A DNA stretch of 56,286 nt from Gammaproteobacteria bacterium (GCA_018816095.1 JAHIWP010000084.1:1-56286); one strand, 5' to 3'; shown: positions 18,692 to 29,006, counted from the stretch's first letter. Translations and numbers: made by a program. The notes: generated from the sequence alone by a model not told the origin.

Positions 18692-19411
18692 TCAAAGAGC
18701 GAGCTGGTACTGGAAACGGTCGGCGCGGCTGGTCGATAACGACAGCTCCACCGGCTGGCCAGCCAGATCGCGGGAAAGGGTTTGCACACTCAGCAACGGA
18801 GCGTGTTTGGGCATTAATAAGCGCGCCGCTTCTTCACGGCTGGGCAGACGCGCGCCGATCAAGCTAAAGGTGCGGGTCAAGGGCAGGCCGCGCTGGCTGA
18901 GGTACTGGCGCAGCGAACCACCCTGGTAAGCCGCCAACAGCTCGGCGTATTGAGTACTGAACACGTGACGAATCAGGCTGACGGGCTGCCCCTCGATCAA
19001 ACGCAGGGTGCTCAGTACCAGCACATGCGCCCCCGGTGGCAGCTGTAGATAATTGCGCTCCTCGTGACTGGCCGGACGCACGTGCCGCTGCAGTAACTGC
19101 GCTTCAACCTGATGGCCGAGCGCCGATAACGAGGCGCTGTAAGCACTCCCCGCCTGCATGGGGTAAATCAGCGGCTTGGCCAATACCCGTGTGCCCTTGC
19201 CCTGCTGGCGCAGCAGCCGGCCTTCGAGCACCAGCTCATCCACGGCGCGGCGTAAGGTGTGCCGATTGACCGCAAAACGCGCGGCCAGCTGTACCTCGGC
19301 TGGCAGGTAATCACCGGGGCTCATGCGCTGCAGTTCATCGCGCAGCACGCCAGCCAGTTCGCGGTAGAGCGGCTCGGGTTGTCTAGACAAGTGCATGGCT
19401 AAAAAAGGCAT
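18692..19411 (-). CDS. phnF: GntR/UTRA-family phosphonate regulator
   Basis: 239 residues. An N-terminal GntR winged helix (GDYLPAEVQLAARFAVNRHTLRRAVDELVLEGRLLRQQGKGT) is joined to a UTRA effector domain. PhnF of mycobacteria represses phosphonate transport genes. Here it lies inside the operon, between phnE and phnG, as in E. coli. The start could also be the internal Met at 19396; 19411 is kept, with GGAG upstream at a rather long distance. Confidence 0.92.
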   Translation of the reverse strand: MPFLAMHLSRQPEPLYRELAGVLRDELQRMSPGDYLPAEVQLAARFAVNRHTLRRAVDELVLEGRLLRQQGKGTRVLAKPLIYPMQAGSAYSASLSALGHQVEAQLLQRHVRPASHEERNYLQLPPGAHVLVLSTLRLIEGQPVSLIRHVFSTQYAELLAAYQGGSLRQYLSQRGLPLTRTFSLIGARLPSREEAARLLMPKHAPLLSVQTLSRDLAGQPVELSLSTSRADRFQYQLAL

Positions 19412-19430
19412 CCGTAGACGCCTATCTCCG

Positions 19431-20225
19431 TCAGATAAATTGCTTACGCAGACGCTGAGAAATGATGTCGAGCAGGCTCACCACCAGGATGATCACCAGC
19501 AGCAAGGCGCAGGTCTGGGCGAACTGGAAGCCGCGAATCGCTTCCCAGAGAATCACCCCGATCCCACCCGCCCCGACCATGCCGACCACGGTGGCCGAGC
19601 GCACGTTGGACTCGAAGCGGTACAGCGAGTAGGAGATCCACAGCGGCAGGACTTGCGGGATCACCCCGTAGATCACTTCCTGCAGGGCGCTGGCACCGGT
19701 GGCACGCACGCCCTCTACCGGGCCTGGATCAATCGCCTCCACCGCCTCGGCAAACAGCTTGGCCAGCACTCCAGTCGTGCCGATGAATAGCGCCAGCACC
19801 CCGGCGAATGGCCCCAGACCGACCGCCACCACGAAGAGCATGGCGAAGACCATTTCGTTGATCGAACGGCAGGCATCCATCACCCGGCGAACCGGCTGAT
19901 AAACCCACCAGGGCACAATGTTCTCGGAACTGAGAATGCCTAGCGGGATGGCGCAGACAATCGCCAGCACCGTGCCCCAGAGGGCGATCTGCACAGTGAC
20001 GATCATCTCCTTGAGGTACAGCTCCCAGTTGCTGAAATCTGGCGGGAAGAAGTCCGCGGCGAAGGTTGCCATGTTGCCGGAGTCACGGATCAGGCCGAGC
20101 GGGTTCATCTCCGCGCCCTGCCAGGACCAGGCCAGCACAGCGATAAACAGCCCCCAGCCAATCAGCTGCGTCCAGGAACGCTTGGCTGAAAAATCAGGCG
20201 TAGGTGCGGTAGTTAGGGTGGTCAT
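19431..20225 (-). CDS. phnE: Phosphonate ABC transporter permease
   Basis: 264 residues with about six membrane segments (such as [65 protein letters not shown]). The EAA loop is [19 protein letters not shown], which contacts PhnC. It is a single full-length permease, unlike the frameshifted phnE of E. coli K-12. Confidence 0.94.
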   Translation of the reverse strand: MTTLTTAPTPDFSAKRSWTQLIGWGLFIAVLAWSWQGAEMNPLGLIRDSGNMATFAADFFPPDFSNWELYLKEMIVTVQIALWGTVLAIVCAIPLGILSSENIVPWWVYQPVRRVMDACRSINEMVFAMLFVVAVGLGPFAGVLALFIGTTGVLAKLFAEAVEAIDPGPVEGVRATGASALQEVIYGVIPQVLPLWISYSLYRFESNVRSATVVGMVGAGGIGVILWEAIRGFQFAQTCALLLVIILVVSLLDIISQRLRKQFI

Positions 20226-20304
20226 AACGGCGTCTCGAATGGAGCAACAAAGAACATCGGCCCGCCCTTAGGTCATGCAGGGCAAGGCGAGCCGACTCAG
20301 GCCA

Positions 20305-21309
20305 TCAACCCGCGCTGGCAGGGCTGTGCTTGGCAATTTCTGCCAGACGCTTTTCCAGCTTGGCCAGCTCGCTATCCAGCGCCTTGAGTTGGGCTTGCTT
20401 GTCGCTGTCGGAAAGCGTGTCGCTGTTCGCCACTTCGGTGCGTTTCTTGAACAGCTCCAGCTGGCGAATCGGCAACAGCTGATCGTCATCCGAGGCTTTG
20501 AATTTGGCCCACTGCAGCCCAGCGAGTACTTTCAACTCAGCCGGCTTGTCGCCGTAAGCCATAAAGAAATCGCGCAACTTATTCTTGGTGGCGTCATCGA
20601 GGTTCTTGCGCCATACCAGCGGGTCGGACGGAATCAGCGGCGAGGTCCAGATCACTTTCAGCTGGGCGGCTTTGTCGGGCGCGGTCACTTCAAGGCGTTC
20701 CATGCCTTCGCTATTGAAGGTGCCGATATCAATCTGCTTGTTGGCCACCGACAGCGCGTTGACTTCATGGCTGCCATTGAGTGAACGCTTGAAGATCTTG
20801 TTGGCGTCCGCGTTGTTCTGCGCAAACACGTAGTAGCCGGGCACCAGATAACCCGAGGTGGAATTCGGATCACCGTTGGCGAAGGTCAGGCTCGAGGCGT
20901 TTTTCAGCATGTCCTCGATCGAATTGATCGGGCTGTCCTTGTGCGCCACCATCAGGCTGTAATAGCCCTGAGAACCGTTGGCGGCAACGGTTTGCGCAAA
21001 CACCTGACCACCCGCGCGGTCCACGGCTTCCATCGCCGACTTGTTGCCGTACCAGGCCATATCGACCTTGTCGAAACGCATGCCCTGGATGATCCCGGCA
21101 TAGTCAGGGGCGAAGAAGGCGTTGATCTTCAGCCCGGTCTGCTGGCTCATGTCGGCCAGGAAGGGATCCCACAGGGTCTTGAGGTTCTGCGAGGACTCAG
21201 TGGAGATGATGCCGAAGTTGATTTCCTGCTCAGCGGCTTGAGCAGCGCCCATAACCGAGCCTGCCAGCAGCGTGGAGGCGACAAGAACGCGACTGATACG
21301 TTTGAACAT
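20305..21309 (-). CDS. phnD: Phosphonate ABC transporter binding protein
   Basis: 334 residues. A signal peptide (MFKRISRVLVASTLLAGSVM, ending AQA-A) exports this solute-binding protein to the periplasm. The fold shows the PhnD family motif NFGIISTESSQNLKTLWDPF and a central AWYGNKSAMEAV. The start at 21309 is preferred over 21363 because it begins the signal peptide and has AGGAG upstream. A lysine-rich, probably coiled tail (about 285-330) follows. Confidence 0.94.
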   Translation of the reverse strand: MFKRISRVLVASTLLAGSVMGAAQAAEQEINFGIISTESSQNLKTLWDPFLADMSQQTGLKINAFFAPDYAGIIQGMRFDKVDMAWYGNKSAMEAVDRAGGQVFAQTVAANGSQGYYSLMVAHKDSPINSIEDMLKNASSLTFANGDPNSTSGYLVPGYYVFAQNNADANKIFKRSLNGSHEVNALSVANKQIDIGTFNSEGMERLEVTAPDKAAQLKVIWTSPLIPSDPLVWRKNLDDATKNKLRDFFMAYGDKPAELKVLAGLQWAKFKASDDDQLLPIRQLELFKKRTEVANSDTLSDSDKQAQLKALDSELAKLEKRLAEIAKHSPASAG

Positions 21310-21363
21310 GCAAAGCACTCCTAGTGCGGATGGACAGATAAGGATTGGCCTAACAGGCAGCAC

Positions 21364-22200
21364 TCAGGCCTTGGCCAGAGCCAGCGGTACTTTCGGTGTG
21401 CGGGCGCGGCGGGCTTTCTCGATGGGCAGCGGCGCTACTTCAAGCTCGGCGCCATAGAGATCGTTAAGGAAGTTGGGGTGCAGCTCGGCGGCGGCGCCAT
21501 CGAAATGAATCCGCCCCGTTTTCAACGCCACGACGCGCTGGCAATAACGCATGGCGTAGTCGACCTGATGCAGGGTGACCACCACGGTGGTGCCGTCTTC
21601 GCGATTGATGTCGGCAAGGATCTGCATGACCTTGCGCGCAGACTCGGGGTCGAGTGAGGCAATCGGCTCATCGGCCAGAATCACCTTGGCGCGCTGGCAC
21701 AAGGTGCGGGCAATCGCCACACGCTGCTGCTGCCCACCGGACAGGGTCGAGGCGCGCTGCTGCGCCAAATCGGCCAGCCCCACCCGATCCAACGCCTGCA
21801 GCGCGCGCTGTTTTTCTTCAGCGCTGAACAGACCCAAGGTGCCGCGCCAGCGCGGCATACGGCCCAGGCAGCCGAGCAGGACGTTCTGCAGCACGCTGAT
21901 ACGCCCCACCAGGTTGAACTGCTGGAAGATATAGCCAATATCCGCGCGCAGCCGGCGCACATCGGCATTCAAGCGACCTTCAGCCTGCACGTCGCGGCCC
22001 AGTACCTGAATGCTGCCGCCGCCTGTGCGATCACAGCAGGCGAGACCTGCGACATGGCGCAGCAGGGTTGATTTGCCAGAGCCCGACGCCCCAATCAACG
22101 CCACCATTTCACCGGGTTCAACGGACAGCGCCAGATCAAACAGCGCCTGTTTACGGCCGAACGTTTTGTTCAGGCGCTCAACCCGGATCACTGCACTCAT
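21364..22200 (-). CDS. phnC: Phosphonate ABC transporter ATP-binding protein
   Basis: 278 residues. Walker A is [19 protein letters not shown], the signature is [14 protein letters not shown], and Walker B is [15 protein letters not shown]. It drives phosphonate import with PhnDE. It is the first gene of the phn operon. Its promoter region carries a Pho box and is shared with the divergent amrZ. Confidence 0.95.
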   Translation of the reverse strand: MSAVIRVERLNKTFGRKQALFDLALSVEPGEMVALIGASGSGKSTLLRHVAGLACCDRTGGGSIQVLGRDVQAEGRLNADVRRLRADIGYIFQQFNLVGRISVLQNVLLGCLGRMPRWRGTLGLFSAEEKQRALQALDRVGLADLAQQRASTLSGGQQQRVAIARTLCQRAKVILADEPIASLDPESARKVMQILADINREDGTTVVVTLHQVDYAMRYCQRVVALKTGRIHFDGAAAELHPNFLNDLYGAELEVAPLPIEKARRARTPKVPLALAKA

Positions 22201-22297
22201 GGAATGCCTCCTTTATTAACGGTTACACCGCGGCTTGGGGCCGCCTTCTGGTGTAGACCAAGGTAGGCAAATCCTGTGTCAGGGCTATTAATGAGCC

Positions 22298-22315
22298 GTG
22301 ACACTTACATGACGG
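22298..22315 (-). promoter_or_regulatory. Pho box upstream of phnC
   Basis: Read toward phnC the site is CCGTCAT-GTAA-GTGTCAC. It consists of two heptamers resembling CTGTCAT separated by four bases, the PhoB-binding arrangement. It lies about 100 bp upstream of the phnC start, so phosphate starvation should switch on the operon. Confidence 0.75.
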
Positions 22316-22537
22316 TTACTGGAAATTATCTCGATACCGGGATTTGTTGCTTTTTGCACAGTAAGGCGCATTTCTTTCAGCCGTAGCCGACGAAGCGGCT
22401 ACACCCACCGCCAAATAAAACATATAATTGACGCCAATTTATTGCCTGCTCGACAAGCGAGTCACAAGTAGATACCTAATCTACTTTCTGGCGGAACGGT
22501 TAGCGCTGGCGCTGGTCAAAACGCTGACTATGCTATA

Positions 22538-22551
22538 GCCCATTGCCAGTA
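22538..22551 (+). promoter_or_regulatory. Candidate AmrZ binding site
   Basis: GCCCATTGCCAGTA matches the AmrZ consensus I recall (GGCCATTACCAGCC) at 10 of 14 bases. It lies about 40 bp before the amrZ start. AmrZ is known to repress itself in P. aeruginosa. The match is weak enough to need testing. Confidence 0.35.
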
Positions 22552-22589
22552 TCGCTTTCCTGAACTAACCGGTTTAATGTACGCGCCCT

Positions 22590-22907
22590 ATGAAACAAGC
22601 ACTCTATTCCAGCCGTACCGCTGACAAGTTCGTAGTTCGCCTGCCCGACGGTATGCGCGAACGTATTGCGGATGTCGCACGTAACCATCACCGCAGCATG
22701 AACTCGGAGATCATTGCTCGCCTTGAGCAAAGCATGCTCCAGGAAAGCGCCTTGGGTGATGATCTCAACATGCGTCTCGACAGCCCAGAGCTGTCGTTGC
22801 ATGAACGTGAGTTGCTGCAGCGTTTCCGCCAGCTGTCACGTCGTCAGCAAAATGCCCTGGTGGCATTAATTGCTCACGATGCCGAGATGGCTAACGAAGA
22901 AAACTGA
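22590..22907 (+). CDS. amrZ: AmrZ/AlgZ ribbon-helix-helix regulator
   Basis: 105 residues. Matches AmrZ of P. aeruginosa closely: [21 protein letters not shown] and [18 protein letters not shown] form the ribbon-helix-helix, and [21 protein letters not shown] is the conserved tetramer-forming tail. AmrZ activates alginate genes and represses flagellar and other targets. The N-terminus lacks a few residues seen in P. aeruginosa. It has its own terminator and is divergent from phnC. Confidence 0.95.
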   Translation: MKQALYSSRTADKFVVRLPDGMRERIADVARNHHRSMNSEIIARLEQSMLQESALGDDLNMRLDSPELSLHERELLQRFRQLSRRQQNALVALIAHDAEMANEEN

Positions 22908-22921
22908 TTACAGCTTCGACT

Positions 22922-22948
22922 AAAAACCGGCCATGGCCGGTTTTTTTG
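22922..22948 (+). terminator. amrZ terminator
   Basis: AAACCGGCC and GGCCGGTTT form a near-perfect palindrome around an AT core, followed by a seven-base T tract. Confidence 0.85.
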
Positions 22949-22987
22949 TTGCTCATAAGTCACTCAAAAACGCCAAATCACGCCCAT

Positions 22988-23018
22988 AAAAAAACCGCCT
23001 ACTCTGGCGGTTTTTTTA
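22988..23018 (-). terminator. oadB terminator
   Basis: A-tract AAAACCGCC pairs with GGCGGTTTT around a short loop, with T/A tracts on both sides. It lies just after the oadB stop on the minus strand and could also back up amrZ termination. Confidence 0.8.
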
Positions 23019-23031
23019 TTTCAGTGCGAAC

Positions 23032-24168
23032 TCAGCCGACAAAGTTGAGCAACACACCCGCTGCAACTGCCGAACCGATCACACCCGCCACATTCGGGCC
23101 CATGGCGTGCATCAGCAGGAAGTTCTGCGGGTTGGCTTCCAGGCCGACCTTGTTTGATACCCGCGCCGCCATTGGCACCGCAGACACCCCAGCCGAACCG
23201 ATCAACGGGTTGATCTTGTTGCTGCTGAACAAGTTCATCAATTTGGCCATCAACACCCCAGCTGCCGTACCGGCGCAGAATGCGATCATGCCCAGGCTGA
23301 GAATACCCAGCGTCTTCAATTGCAGGAACGATTCCGCCGAGAGCTTCGAGCCAACCGTCAGACCAAGGAAGATGGTGACGATATTGATCAGCGCATTGCG
23401 CGAGGTATCCGCCAGACGCTCGACCACACCTGCTTCACGCAACAGGTTACCAAGGGCAAACATCCCGATCAGCGGCGCAGCGTCAGGCAGCAACAAACCA
23501 ATCAACAGACACAGCACGATCGGGAAGATGATCTTCTCGCCCTGCCCAACCGGACGCAGTTGCTGCATGACAATGGAGCGCTCTTCCTTGGTGGTCAGCG
23601 CACGCATGATCGGCGGCTGAATCAACGGCACCAGCGCCATATAGGCATAAGCCGCCACTGCAATGGGGCCGAGCAAGTGCGGGGCCAGCTTGGAGGTCAC
23701 GAAAATCGAGGTTGGGCCATCGGCACCGCCAATAATCGCAATCGATGCCGCTTCCTTTAGAGTGAACTCCAACCCCGGAATGCCCAGCGCCGTCAGCGCC
23801 AGCGCACCCATCAGCGTACCGAAAATCCCGAATTGCGCCGCCGCACCGAGTAGCAGGGTCTTTGGGTTGGCCAGCATCGGCCCGAAGTCGGTCATGGCGC
23901 CGACCCCGAGAAAGATCAGCAACGGGAAGATACTGGTGGGCAGGCCCACCTCGTAAATCATGTGCAGAAAGCCGCTGCCTTCGGCCATATTGGCTACCGG
24001 AATGTTGGCCAACAGGCCGCCAAAGCCAATGGGCAGCAGCAGCAAAGGCTCAAAGCCCTTCTTGATCGCCAGGTAAATCAGCAGGATGCACACCGCGATC
24101 ATAAACAGCTGACCGGCTTCGATGTGGTACAGGCCCGTGCTGTGCCAGAGCTTGAGGAGCTTATCCAT
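23032..24168 (-). CDS. oadB: Oxaloacetate decarboxylase, sodium-pump beta subunit
   Basis: 378 residues, nearly all hydrophobic, with about nine membrane segments. It contains the conserved [42 protein letters not shown] stretch and the Asp and Asn/Ser residues in it that move Na+. It decarboxylates the carboxybiotin carried by OadA and exports sodium. It follows oadA after 12 bp. Confidence 0.93.
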   Translation of the reverse strand: MDKLLKLWHSTGLYHIEAGQLFMIAVCILLIYLAIKKGFEPLLLLPIGFGGLLANIPVANMAEGSGFLHMIYEVGLPTSIFPLLIFLGVGAMTDFGPMLANPKTLLLGAAAQFGIFGTLMGALALTALGIPGLEFTLKEAASIAIIGGADGPTSIFVTSKLAPHLLGPIAVAAYAYMALVPLIQPPIMRALTTKEERSIVMQQLRPVGQGEKIIFPIVLCLLIGLLLPDAAPLIGMFALGNLLREAGVVERLADTSRNALINIVTIFLGLTVGSKLSAESFLQLKTLGILSLGMIAFCAGTAAGVLMAKLMNLFSSNKINPLIGSAGVSAVPMAARVSNKVGLEANPQNFLLMHAMGPNVAGVIGSAVAAGVLLNFVG

Positions 24169-24180
24169 TACTGCGCTCCC

Positions 24181-25956
24181 TTAACCGATGGCCAGCAGGC
24201 TGTCGCCCACCGCTACCGCGTCACCCACTTTTACGTTGACCGCAGCGACAGTGCCGGCCTTGAACGCGCGAATTTCGGTTTCCATCTTCATGGCTTCGAG
24301 GATGATCACCAACTGCCCTTCTTCTACAGCCTGACCAGGCTGCACCAATACCTTGAAGATATTGCCGGCCAGCGGAGCATTCTGCGGCTCACCAGCACCA
24401 ACCGGCGCCGCTACCGCTGCAGTCGCAGAAGTCGCGCCGCCAACAGCTTTGAGCCCTTCGATATCACCACCTTCGCCCACCTGCACCACATAGGACTTAC
24501 CGTTCACTTCAACGGTGTAAACCTCGGGCTTGCCAGCCTCGCGGACCAGTTGTTCCTTACCCGTCGGCACCGGCTCAAAGGCTGCTGGATTGCCGCGGTT
24601 CTCCAAGAATTTCAGGCCAATCTGCGGGAACAGAGCATAGGTCAGCACGTCGTCGACTTCATCGGCGGCCAGCTTGATGCCCTTCTCTTTAGCAATGCCT
24701 CGGAGCTCGGCAGTCAGCTTGTCCATTTCATCATCAAGCAGATCGGCCGGGCGACAGGTGATGGCCTCAGCACCATCGAGCACCCGCGCCTGCAAGGCTT
24801 TATTGAACGGCGCCGGCGCTGCGCCGTATTCGCCTTTCAACACTCCAGCCGTTTCCTTGGTGATCGACTTGTAGCGCTCACCGGTGAGCACGTTGATCAC
24901 CGCCTGAGTCCCTACGATCTGCGAGGTCGGTGTTACCAGCGGGATAAAACCGAGGTCTTCGCGTACCCGCGGGATCTCGGCCAGCACTTCGTCGAACTTG
25001 TCCTGCGCGCCCTGCTCTTTCAGCTGGCTTTCCATGTTAGTCAGCATGCCACCCGGCACCTGAGCGACCAGAATGCGCGAGTCGACACCCTTGAGGTTGC
25101 CTTCAAATTTGGCGTATTTCTTCCGCACATCACGGAAGTAAGCCGCGATCTCTTCGAGCAACTCTAGGTTCAGGCCGGTATCGCGCTCGGAACCCTGGAA
25201 AATAGCCACCACAGACTCGGTTGGCGAGTGGCCGTAAGTCATCGACAGCGAGGAAATCGCCGTATCGACGTTGTCGATGCCCGCTTCAACCGCCTTGACG
25301 ATGGCGGCGGTCGACAAACCTGCAGTGGCATGACAATGCAGATGAATCGGGATCGACAGGGTCGCCTTCAGCCGCGTGACCAAATCAAACGCGACATAAG
25401 GATTAAGAATGCCGGCCATGTCCTTAATCGCGATCGAGTCGGCGCCCATGCCCTCGATCTGTTTAGCCAGATCGAGCCACATATCCGGGGTATGCACCGG
25501 ACTGGTGGTGTAAGAGATGGTGCCCTGAGCATGCTTACCCTGCTGTTTTACGGCTTTCAGCGCGGTCTGCAGGTTACGCGGGTCGTTCATCGCATCGAAT
25601 ACGCGGAATACATCGACGCCATTGAACGCGGCGCGCTCGACGAACTTTTCCACTACGTCATCAGCGTAATGGCGATAACCGAGCAGATTCTGCCCACGCA
25701 GCAGCATCTGCTGAGGCGTATTGGGCATGGCCTTTTTCAGTGCACGAATACGCTCCCACGGGTCTTCACCCAGGTAGCGGATGCAGGAGTCAAAGGTAGC
25801 GCCGCCCCAGGTCTCTACAGACCAGAAACCGACTTGGTCGAGCTTGCCAGCGATCGGCAGCATGTCCTCCAGGCGCACACGAGTGGCCAGGATCGACTGG
25901 TGCGCGTCACGCAGCACCACATCAGTAATTCCGAGGGCTTTCTTTACGGCAGTCAT
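24181..25956 (-). CDS. oadA: Oxaloacetate decarboxylase alpha subunit (biotin carrier)
   Basis: 591 residues. The carboxyltransferase TIM barrel has [17 protein letters not shown], the metal site [12 protein letters not shown] and the downstream PYDPA-type conserved region. A linker rich in Ala/Pro leads to a biotinyl domain with EAMKMET, biotin Lys near 557. The start at 25956 is chosen as the first residue of the conserved domain, with GGGAG upstream. It could serve as a pyruvate carboxylase B subunit elsewhere, but here the beta and gamma genes settle it. Confidence 0.93.
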   Translation of the reverse strand: MTAVKKALGITDVVLRDAHQSILATRVRLEDMLPIAGKLDQVGFWSVETWGGATFDSCIRYLGEDPWERIRALKKAMPNTPQQMLLRGQNLLGYRHYADDVVEKFVERAAFNGVDVFRVFDAMNDPRNLQTALKAVKQQGKHAQGTISYTTSPVHTPDMWLDLAKQIEGMGADSIAIKDMAGILNPYVAFDLVTRLKATLSIPIHLHCHATAGLSTAAIVKAVEAGIDNVDTAISSLSMTYGHSPTESVVAIFQGSERDTGLNLELLEEIAAYFRDVRKKYAKFEGNLKGVDSRILVAQVPGGMLTNMESQLKEQGAQDKFDEVLAEIPRVREDLGFIPLVTPTSQIVGTQAVINVLTGERYKSITKETAGVLKGEYGAAPAPFNKALQARVLDGAEAITCRPADLLDDEMDKLTAELRGIAKEKGIKLAADEVDDVLTYALFPQIGLKFLENRGNPAAFEPVPTGKEQLVREAGKPEVYTVEVNGKSYVVQVGEGGDIEGLKAVGGATSATAAVAAPVGAGEPQNAPLAGNIFKVLVQPGQAVEEGQLVIILEAMKMETEIRAFKAGTVAAVNVKVGDAVAVGDSLLAIG

Positions 25957-25981
25957 GCAGATGCTCCCTGTCGAACCTGGC

Positions 25982-26233
25982 TCACCCACGGCGGGCGCGG
26001 TGCTGGTGAATAGCGGATTGAATGGCGGCGAGCACATCGGCACTCGGCTCGTCCAAGGACGGCTTGACGGCCAATGGTGCAGCGAGGGGTATCGGTGTCT
26101 TCGCGGCAAACTGCCCAATAACCCACGACATCACGCGGATTACCAACACCAACAACACTAGAAAGAGAAATACGAAGCCCAGGCCGAATAGCATGAGCTC
26201 GACACCCTCGAGCAGGAGTTCACTAGGGGTCAT
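25982..26233 (-). CDS. oadG: Oxaloacetate decarboxylase gamma subunit
   Basis: 83 residues. One N-terminal membrane helix ([21 protein letters not shown]) leads into a short charged tail, as in the OadG family. It anchors the alpha subunit to the membrane. It is the first gene of oadGAB, with 25 bp before oadA. Confidence 0.85.
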   Translation of the reverse strand: MTPSELLLEGVELMLFGLGFVFLFLVLLVLVIRVMSWVIGQFAAKTPIPLAAPLAVKPSLDEPSADVLAAIQSAIHQHRARRG

Positions 26234-26408
26234 CTTGGCTCCAATACCCGCTCGTGCGAGCTGCGTTAATTATTAGATAGGAGCGCCCGGGACCCTGTCC
26301 CAGGCAAAGCTGGCGAACCTTAGCGTGAAACGAACGTTTGAAGCAAACTCCATACGGACTACTTGCGCGATTTGCCAGCCACAGGCGCAGCGGGCAAAAA
26401 CCAGCTCA

Positions 26409-27851
26409 CTAGAGCAGGAACAGACTGGCCAAACCCAGGAAGATAAAGAAGCCGCCGCTGTCCGTGACCGCAGTAATCATCACGCTAGCCCCCAGGGCCG
26501 GATCGCGCCCCACGCGCACCAACGTCATAGGAATCAGCACCCCCATCAGCGCCGCCAACAGCAGGTTGAGCAACATCGCAGCGGTCATCACTACGCCCAG
26601 CGACCAGCTGCCATAGAGTAAATAGGCGACCACGCCAATAACCCCGCCCCAGACAATACCGTTGATCAAGGCGACCCCCAGCTCTTTGCGAATCAAGCGC
26701 GAGGTATTGCCAGTGCTCACCTGGTCCAGCGCCATGGCCCGCACGATCATGGTGATGGTCTGGTTACCCGAGTTCCCACCAATCCCCGCAACGATCGGCA
26801 TCAGTGCAGCCAGGGCGACCAATTTCTCGATGGAATCTTCGAACAGGCCAATCACGCGCGAGGCCATAAACGCGGTCACGAGGTTGATCGCCAACCAAGC
26901 CCAGCGGTTACGCAGGGACTTCCACACCGAGGCGAAGATGTCTTCTTCCTCGCGCAAGCCGGCCATGTTGAGGACTTCGCTTTCGCTTTCCTCACGAATC
27001 AAATCGACCATTTCATCGATGGTCAGACGGCCAATCAGCTTGCCGTTCTTGTCCACCACCGGCGTGGAGATCAGGTCATAACGCTCGAACGCTTGAGCGG
27101 CGTCGTAGGCATTTTCATCCGGATGGAAGCTCACCGGATCGGTGGCCATAACCTCACTGACCAACTTCTCTGGATCGTTAACCAGCAGCCGCTTAACCGG
27201 CAACACACCCTTGAGCACACCGTCGTAATCCACCACAAACAGCTTGTCGGTGTGCCCCGGCAACTCCTTGAGGCGACGCAGGTAACGCAACACCACTTCC
27301 AGGCTGACATCTTCGCGGATGGTGACCATCTCGAAGTCCATCAACGCGCCGACCTGGTCATCCTCGTAGGACAACGCCGAACGCACGCGCTCGCGCTGCT
27401 GCGCATCGAGGGTTTCCATCAGCTCATGCACGACATCACGCGGCAGCTCGGAAGCCAGGTCGGCCAATTCGTCGGCGTCCATTTCCTTGGCTGCCGCGAG
27501 AATCTCATGGTCGTCCATGTCGGCGAGCAGGGTTTCACGCACTGCATCGGACACTTCGAGGAGGATGTCGCCGTCGCGCTCAGCCTTGACCAGCTGCCAG
27601 ACAGTCTGGCGGTCATCCAGCGGCAACGCCTCGAGGATGTGGGCAACGTCAGCGGAGTGCAGGTCATCGAGCTTGCGTTGCAACTCGGCCAGGTTCTGCC
27701 GGTGCACCAGGTTTTCCACCCGGTCGTGGTGCTGGCCTTCCTGACGATGAGTCAGGTCTTCAACCAGCTTATGCCGATGCAATAGCTCGACCACCTGAGC
27801 CAGGCGGTCCTGCAGGCTTTCTTGCGGCTTTTTTGCTTCTACTTCAGTCAT
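26409..27851 (-). CDS. mgtE: Magnesium transporter MgtE
   Basis: 480 residues. The order is a helical MgtE N domain (SADVAHILEALPLDDRQTVWQLV), paired CBS domains (about 140-260, ending LIGRLTIDEMVDLI), a linker helix, and five membrane helices with the Mg pore motif PIVAGIGGNSGNQTITMIVR. It imports Mg2+ and closes when internal Mg2+ is high. The start at 27851 is preferred over an upstream ATG at 27863. The gene stands alone. Confidence 0.95.
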   Translation of the reverse strand: MTEVEAKKPQESLQDRLAQVVELLHRHKLVEDLTHRQEGQHHDRVENLVHRQNLAELQRKLDDLHSADVAHILEALPLDDRQTVWQLVKAERDGDILLEVSDAVRETLLADMDDHEILAAAKEMDADELADLASELPRDVVHELMETLDAQQRERVRSALSYEDDQVGALMDFEMVTIREDVSLEVVLRYLRRLKELPGHTDKLFVVDYDGVLKGVLPVKRLLVNDPEKLVSEVMATDPVSFHPDENAYDAAQAFERYDLISTPVVDKNGKLIGRLTIDEMVDLIREESESEVLNMAGLREEEDIFASVWKSLRNRWAWLAINLVTAFMASRVIGLFEDSIEKLVALAALMPIVAGIGGNSGNQTITMIVRAMALDQVSTGNTSRLIRKELGVALINGIVWGGVIGVVAYLLYGSWSLGVVMTAAMLLNLLLAALMGVLIPMTLVRVGRDPALGASVMITAVTDSGGFFIFLGLASLFLL

Positions 27852-28173
27852 GGCGCACTCCACCCCCAGCGGCAGCGCACGCCAAAGAGGGTCAATCAGT
27901 CAACACGTGATTGCACAATCGAGATTCAACGTAACTACTGGGTAAGTCCATGGTGGTAATCCACAAGCCCCGGCGGGGCTGACGCGGCGAATGATACCAC
28001 CGCACCGGCGCTTTGCATGCGGCAAACAAATAATCCAGGAACAAGCGCTTACAACACATATTTAAACGCGCCTGCATCGCTCATTGCGACGTGCCGGGCA
28101 CTGGCAAAGGCACGCCTGGCACTGACATCGCTATCGACTACGCTTGCACATGCACCGTTAAGGAGGACGCACC
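27852..28173. other. mgtE upstream region, no gene seen
   Basis: These 322 bases separate the divergent mgtE and DUF4124 genes. I looked for a magnesium-responsive leader and saw no convincing structure. It likely holds two promoters. Confidence 0.5.
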
Positions 28174-28671
28174 ATGCAAGGATTGCCCTGCGCAGCTATC
28201 TGCGCCATTTTGCTTTGCCCACTGCCGGCACTCGGTTCAAGCGTATTTCGCTGCGAAGACGCCAACGGCCACATCACCTTCACCCGCCAAGGCTGCCCCG
28301 ACGACCACAGCAAGAGCCTGCAGCAGGCCTACAACCCTACGCCCGGCAGCGGCAAACCAGTACCGCTGGCAAAACCGCGCAAAGCGGCCCGCGAGAGCCA
28401 GAAGCAAGCTGAACAGGATTTGACGGTCATCGGAATCAAACAGGATGGCTGCGGCAACCACCTAAACAGTAGCGAACGTCGCGCAGCCATCATCAAGCAA
28501 CAGATACGTGTAGGCATGAACCGCAGCGACGTTGAGAGCAGCCTGGGCAAGCCAGACAAGGTCAGCGAGCAGAATGGCCAGACTCGTTACGTTTATCAGG
28601 GCAAGAAAGGCAGCAAGCGCAACGTCAGCTTTGATGAAGCCGGCTGCGTCAAAGGCAAGGCCAAGCGCTAA
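28174..28671 (+). CDS. Secreted DUF4124 protein with SmpA/BamE-like tail
   Basis: 165 residues with a signal peptide (CAAICAILLCPLPALGS). The DUF4124 segment is VFRCEDANGHITFTRQGCPDD. A basic, lysine-rich linker (KPRKAARESQKQAEQD) leads to a C-terminal region RVGMNRSDVESSLGKPDKVSEQNGQTRYVY, which resembles the SmpA/OmlA (BamE) repeat fold. A strong AAGGAGG-type site precedes the start. Function is unknown; envelope or periplasmic. Its 3' end faces the tRNA-Arg terminator. Confidence 0.75.
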   Translation: MQGLPCAAICAILLCPLPALGSSVFRCEDANGHITFTRQGCPDDHSKSLQQAYNPTPGSGKPVPLAKPRKAARESQKQAEQDLTVIGIKQDGCGNHLNSSERRAAIIKQQIRVGMNRSDVESSLGKPDKVSEQNGQTRYVYQGKKGSKRNVSFDEAGCVKGKAKR

Positions 28672-28752
28672 CCGGCGCGAACAATCACTAACCGCCGCCA
28701 CCAGCGCCGGAAGGCGCTGGCCTGCAGGATGGCCGCCGTGATTGCGGCCATA

Positions 28753-28783
28753 AAAAAGGGCCTGCATCGCTGCAGGCCCTTCT
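28753..28783. terminator. Terminator between DUF4124 gene and tRNA-Arg
   Basis: GGGCCTGCA and TGCAGGCCC make a perfect nine-base stem with a four-base loop. On the minus strand it is followed by TTTTTTA, so it chiefly ends the tRNA transcript. Confidence 0.8.
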
Positions 28784-28787
28784 TGTT

Positions 28788-28864
28788 TGGTGCACTCAGG
28801 AGGATTCGAACCTCCGACCGCTCGGTTCGTAGCCGAGTACTCTATCCAGCTGAGCTATGAGTGC
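28788..28864 (-). tRNA. tRNA-Arg (anticodon ACG)
   Basis: 77 nt on the reverse strand: acceptor GCACTCA with TGAGTGC, D-arm AGCTCAGCTGGATAGAGT, anticodon loop CTACGAA, T-arm GGAGGTTCGAATCCTCC and encoded CCA. The ACG anticodon (wobble A to inosine) reads CGN arginine codons. Confidence 0.96.
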
Positions 28865-28915
28865 ATGTAACGTTCGCACTGTAGATATCCAAACCGCATC
28901 TACAACACTCAATAA

Positions 28916-29006
28916 TGGCGGAGAAGGGGGGATTCGAACCCCCGACACCCTTTTGAGATGTACTCCCTTAGCAGGGGAGCGCCTTCGGCCACTCGGCCAC
29001 CTCTCC
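28916..29006 (-). tRNA. tRNA-Ser (anticodon GCT)
   Basis: 91 nt on the reverse strand with the long variable arm of serine tRNAs. Acceptor GGAGAGG pairs with CCTTCTCC, the anticodon loop is CTGCTAA, and CCA is encoded. It lies 51 bp upstream of tRNA-Arg(ACG), likely co-transcribed. Confidence 0.96.

Larger units (their letters stand above)
22201..22589. other. phnC-amrZ divergent intergenic region
   Basis: These 389 bases are AT-richer than their surroundings and contain no gene. They hold the Pho box (22298-22315) near phnC and a candidate AmrZ site (22538-22551) near amrZ. The middle shows no further structure that I could support. Confidence 0.7.

Noticed and set aside
27852-28173. Magnesium riboswitch upstream of mgtE
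   Set aside because: No convincing paired structure or terminator switch was seen.
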